This document shows positions 60,244 through 64,000 of a stretch of DNA of 64,000 bases, one piece after another. Location of the stretch: assembly GCA_000827495.1 (NCBI GenBank), contig KN817523.1, positions 105,152 through 169,151 on the forward strand, given 5' to 3'. Within the stretch, counting starts at the first letter, position 1. Every line of letters begins with the position of its first letter. Origin of the DNA: Hypholoma sublateritium FD-334 SS-4. Its lineage: Eukaryota; Basidiomycota; Agaricomycetes; Agaricales; Strophariaceae. Below the pieces are notes generated by a model. It worked only from the letters and a program-made list of their open reading frames with translations. It made no database searches and had not been told where the DNA came from. The translations under genes and the position numbers were made by a program.

Positions 60244-62586
60244 TTTTTTTTGGTTCCGATTATAATCTGAACTTGGAATCGGAACGCTAAACTGAACTTC
60301 CGAGACCTTCTGGGACATGGAAACTATGCCACCGCGGCTACGCCGGCCTTCTCCGGCGGTGCTGACAAATTTAACACGTGACTGACGTCGGTGAAGACCT
60401 TGCGGCTTGCCCAAGTCTTGCCTTCGACGACATTTTATAGATTGCCTGGCTGCTTGCCAGCCCATTGCTACCTCCTAATAAAATTTGCCCCCAAATAATA
60501 AAAATTAATGAAAATGTGGATACAACGTCCACAGGATACAACATGAATCACTGATACAGAGGTAATTATATCCCAACTTCGTCGCGTTCCTTGAGATCCC
60601 GCAGCACAAATATGGCAAGCCGAGTGGTATCCTCGACCTTTGCGTCATCCGTACTGGCTTTCCTGGCCTTGCACCTGTTGCTGTTGCGGCGCTCCTGCTT
60701 AGCATATATCACCTTGATATCACCCCGTCCTCCATCATATCTTGAACATTGGCGCCTCCTTTGTTGCCATGGTCGGCAGGTGCGAAGTGTTGCTACAACG
60801 CTGAGAGGGTCATTGCCAGTCCATTTTCATTTTCGGGAGACAGGCAGAGAGCCACGTAGGCCCTGATTGCAGGCGGCGGACGACCTCGGACGACTCAGGT
60901 CACTCAGCTCCGCCAAATGCACAAGCAACAAGCGTAAGTACATACCGTCCGCTGTTGTATGCTGCGCACTGACGGGCGCCCCGGATCCCCAACCATGCTG
61001 GCGTACAGCCGCTGTCCTATATATGTGCGCACGCCCAACGCATATGCAAGAAGAGCGACTTGCCCGGTGCGCAGAGATGGTAAGACATGGGCTCAAACCT
61101 GCAGTGGGTGCTGTGATAAAGGAGATGCGGTCGTCGCCATCTCAAAGCAAGATAGGGGAAAATGTATCAGGCCCAGAGCTAGCGGCGTCAAGTAACGAAG
61201 AGTGCAAGTTGAAGTTGGAACCAGCACGGGGACTTGTCACGTGGACTTCGGAATTGGCCGGCGGCGAACGCTGCATAGCCGCCGCCGCATAGTTTCCAAA
61301 TCTCAAATGTATTGGAACTTCCCAATGAATCTGGGAACTGGAACGAGCGCCGGTCATGACCGGCGATCACGACCGGCGGCAATTCCCGTGTCGCGTCGCC
61401 AGTGCGTTTCTGCACTCTCCTGACCAATTCACCGCCTAAGTCAAGTCCTGCACGAGCAGAAGAGCTCGTTCGTTACCTCCGTCCATTGATGCTTCCGAGA
61501 CGCATGGCATTGCGTTCCTCACCACCCGCGGTCCCCCGTGCACTATGCATGCGCGCTCGCCATGCGACGCTGCCGACGCGGCGTTGCATCACAACCGCGA
61601 CACGACAACATGACGCGATACGGATGCCGCCTAAAGGGCCCTCTCGACTTCTGCCGTCAATGCGCGAGACGCCGAGCATGGGCAGACAATATACGATGGG
61701 CGTGACGGTGCCGCTCATGTCGCTCTGGGCCGCTTCAAAACCAGCCAGTGAAGGGTGAGCTCCTCATTCCCGGCTTCGTTCCCCACTGTGTGGAGGGCCC
61801 CCCATATCCGACTTCGCTCCCCGCTGTGTGATAACCGACCATACGTCAACGCTGCATCACAATCGCGTCACGAACATAACGCCTTATACGCAGGAAGACA
61901 CCCTCCTGAGTCCTGGGCCACTTCTCAGAGTGCAGGGAAGGCTCTGCATCCTAGGCCTCCCTCCCCAATGGACACTGCATACTACTATATATTTATTTCA
62001 TTGTAAAAATGCGATGAGCTTGGGAAACGCGCTGTTGAATATGCTTAGGGTCATCGCCGGGAATTGCCGCCGGTCAGGCCGCCGGTCATGACCGGCGCTC
62101 GTTCTAGTTCCCAGATGCCCTCGAACTTCCCTCCCGAGTTCACTTTTCAACAGAGTTCCGATTATGGGATATTTCCGACTCTGTAGCATATGTCAGAGTG
62201 GCATTTTGGCCAAAATGTCCTTGGCAAAGCTTGGCGTTACTTACATATATAAGGCATGGTATCTCGTCTACTCAGGCAGACACTTTGCCCCTCCGGGGGC
62301 GCCGCGACCGCGTTTGCAGCTCTGGGGGGCAGCGGGACGGCCTGGATAACCGCGTAGATACACGGAAGACCTAAAAATAAATGTTCTTGATGCCGGGACG
62401 TGCCGGCGACCTCCATCAAGGGCCTTGCATCCGAGAATAATGTCTCCCGGTGCTCTCTCCAAAGCTTTCAAAGCTTTGACAGTAAGAATTTTTGGTTCAT
62501 ATTTCCCAGATGCCCTCCGGGAGGGAAATTCAGTTCAGTTTAGCTTTCCGATTCCAAGTTCCGATTATAATCGGAACCAAAAAAAT
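60244..62586. mobile_element. 2.34-kb element with about 52-bp terminal inverted repeats
   Basis: The left end (60244-60298) reads TTTTTTTGGTTCCGATTATA.. and continues through CTTGGAATCGGAA and GCTAAACTGAACT. The right end (62535-62586) is its reverse complement with about two mismatches. Both ends finish in a run of seven T/A and contain CCGATTATAATC. No transposase was recognised inside, so it would be non-autonomous. It directly abuts the right edge of the MULE-like element. Confidence 0.7.
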
Positions 62587-63900
62587 TAACGTCGAAGCTC
62601 TCCAAAGCTTTTGGATGGTTTTCTCCATACAGGGAGCAGGGAACCTTTCAATTTTATTGCATTCATAAAGGAGATACACAATACAAAGGGATTCCAATGC
62701 AATAGAGCTAATAAGAGAGCTGTGAATGGTGAATAAGTGAAATACAAGTCAATTGAACTGGTTCAGAAGGACATAAGTTGTCCTTTGGCAGACATAAGTT
62801 GCCATAAGTACTTATTTTCGAGAAATTTACCGTAAATTGAGTTCAATTTACAGAATTTACAGAGCCGAACCGAGCTGGTACGCGCCCGCAGACCCGTCTG
62901 TGCGCTGGCAGCGCCCTGCAGCTCCCAAAATAAATCACTGTGATGCCATCAGCTCCCCGGAAGCGTGGTCCCGGGGTGTTCGCTTCGCCTGGCACACGGC
63001 ACCCACTGCTCACTAGGTTTCATTGAAGAAATACCAGCAGTTCCCAGTAGTTCTCCCCAAAGTACTGCATTTACTAGCTATCTTTGTGGTCATTCTCAGC
63101 TTGAAAAATCAAATTTTTTGCTGCTGCAATACTGGCTACTACCTGGCTAATTATTCCGTGAGATGGAACGGCCCCTGGTGCCGTGAAGCACTCTCGGCNC
63201 CGTCGCGTACGATGGTGCGCATCAGCGGCTGCGCGCGGCGCGCCCCCGGCAATTGCCGCAATTTACGCTGGCGTAAATTCAAGTGTAAATTCATCGAAAT
63301 AACTGTACTTATTCTGGATCTTGTCCTGCGCGTCCGAAGTGTTGGAAAAAAGTGTATCCTAGTATGCGATCCACGCGAAACACCCTCGCTCTCGGGATTC
63401 GAGGCACGCGAGCTGCGACAAATACCTCGAAGTTGAGACGGCTAGCGATCATCGATCAAGCTTCGAGCTCAAGTTTTTTCTCAGGCTCTGGACCTGCCTA
63501 AGCCTGACAGAGCGCGTGCGCCTGTATGCACCCGACGCCTGAGAGAAAGACGCACCTAGCTCGTAAGGTCTTCTGAATCTTTGCAATTTTTACAGAGGTG
63601 AGTATGTGAGTTGAATAAAATGCGTGTGGTGGCCGACGGTGTGCACTTTGTGTGCACTAAAAATAGAAATAAATTGATGCGCTCGCACGACGTCTTGTTC
63701 GTCGACCACGATGACGGCCGACCCAAGAACGCCGCAGGTGACGACACCTCTGCCGTCGACGCTCTCGCCTTCTCCCCATACGTCGTCCACGTCATTGCCA
63801 CGCTCGCACTAGGTGCGCCTGCCCCGCCCTCCGTCGCCCAAAGGTTTTGAAACCTGGAAACAATGCCGCCGCGGCTATGCAGCATCCGCCGCCGGCTAAA
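60318..63900. repeat. dispersed GC-rich motif, three copies
   Basis: A block beginning GGAAAC(T/A)ATGCCGCCGCGG and continuing with GCTATGCAGC and CGCCGCCGGC appears at about 60318-60360 (+, partial), about 61252-61297 (-) and about 63856-63897 (+). It marks shared descent of pieces of this island. Confidence 0.6.
61329..62116. mobile_element. 0.79-kb inner inverted-repeat element nested in the 2.34-kb element
   Basis: The left arm (61329-61388) starts ATCTGGGAACTGGAACGAGC and contains GCCGGTCATGACCGGC. The right arm (62058-62116) is its reverse complement with only a few differences, ending CGTTCTAGTTCCCAGAT. The interior holds short frames only. Each arm itself contains the 16-bp palindrome GCCGGTCATGACCGGC. 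Confidence 0.7.
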
Positions 63901-64000
63901 TCCGATGTTACGACCTCGGAGACTTATAGCTTATCAGGGTAAGTGTAAGTCTCAGGTGTGCTAAAAGAATAGCAAGTTAGGCGAGAGACGTATAACGAAT
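62587..64000. other. repeat-derived region to the window end
   Basis: This contains AT-rich sequence, an ambiguous base at 63199 and a copy of the dispersed GGAAAC(T/A)ATGCCGCCGC motif at about 63856-63897. A plus-strand frame at 63611-63850 (VLFVDHDDGRPKNAAGDD) is open but has no recognisable family. The transposon island appears to continue beyond the window. Confidence 0.45.

Noticed and set aside
60244..62586. Possibility that the 52-bp inverted repeat is the TIR of the adjacent MULE
   Set aside because: Both arms lie on the same side of the transposase gene, and nothing similar is present at the left edge near 55.4 kb.

Overview
The window is nuclear DNA of a filamentous basidiomycete, most likely an Agaricomycete. 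Nearly every gene is cut by short introns of about 45-65 nt with GT(NNGY)...CTRAC...YAG signals. The families also fit: GH128 glucanase, F-box/LRR proteins, an XBP1/Hac1-like bZIP and a MULE-type transposase family. No bacterial operons, rRNA, tRNA or CRISPR were seen. Exon coordinates were worked out by hand from splice signals and reading-phase agreement. No transcript data were available.

Region 1 (1-30 kb) is gene-dense and mostly housekeeping or secreted enzymes: the 3' end of an unknown gene, a four-knuckle ZCCHC9-like protein, an aldo/keto reductase, a pterin-4a-carbinolamine dehydratase, a GPI-type GH128 glucanase, a 17-exon S8 subtilase with PA and Fn3-like regions, the CCR4 deadenylase, an F-box/LRR protein, mevalonate diphosphate decarboxylase, a secreted GH24 lysozyme with a very long Asp-rich linker, PRMT1 arginine methyltransferase (head to head with a BRI3-like membrane protein) and an MBIP-like protein.

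Region 2 (30.8-36.7 kb) is one GC-rich gene for a large multi-pass membrane protein whose last exon encodes a low-complexity tail of about 1,055 residues. Its family was not recognised. A gene-poor stretch (36.7-40.8 kb) and a 694-residue F-box protein follow.

Region 3 (44-55 kb) is accessory. An inverted pair of related loci (about 44.2-46.1 kb, + strand; 53.35-55.2 kb, - strand) shares a TATA box, splice sites and a nearly identical core of about 0.5 kb. Between the two copies lie two paralogous 116-residue proteins of unknown family and an XBP1/Hac1-like bZIP gene that has two overlapping long reading frames.

Region 4 (55.4-64 kb) is a transposon island. It holds a MULE-like DDE transposase gene (55.77-59.94 kb) bordered by inverted clusters of a GCGACACAC-type motif. 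Directly beside it are two nested inverted-repeat elements (60.24-62.59 kb, with 61.33-62.12 kb inside) and a dispersed GC-rich motif. Single ambiguous bases (N) occur almost only in 53.7-59.5 kb, as expected if multi-copy or allelic sequence was merged.
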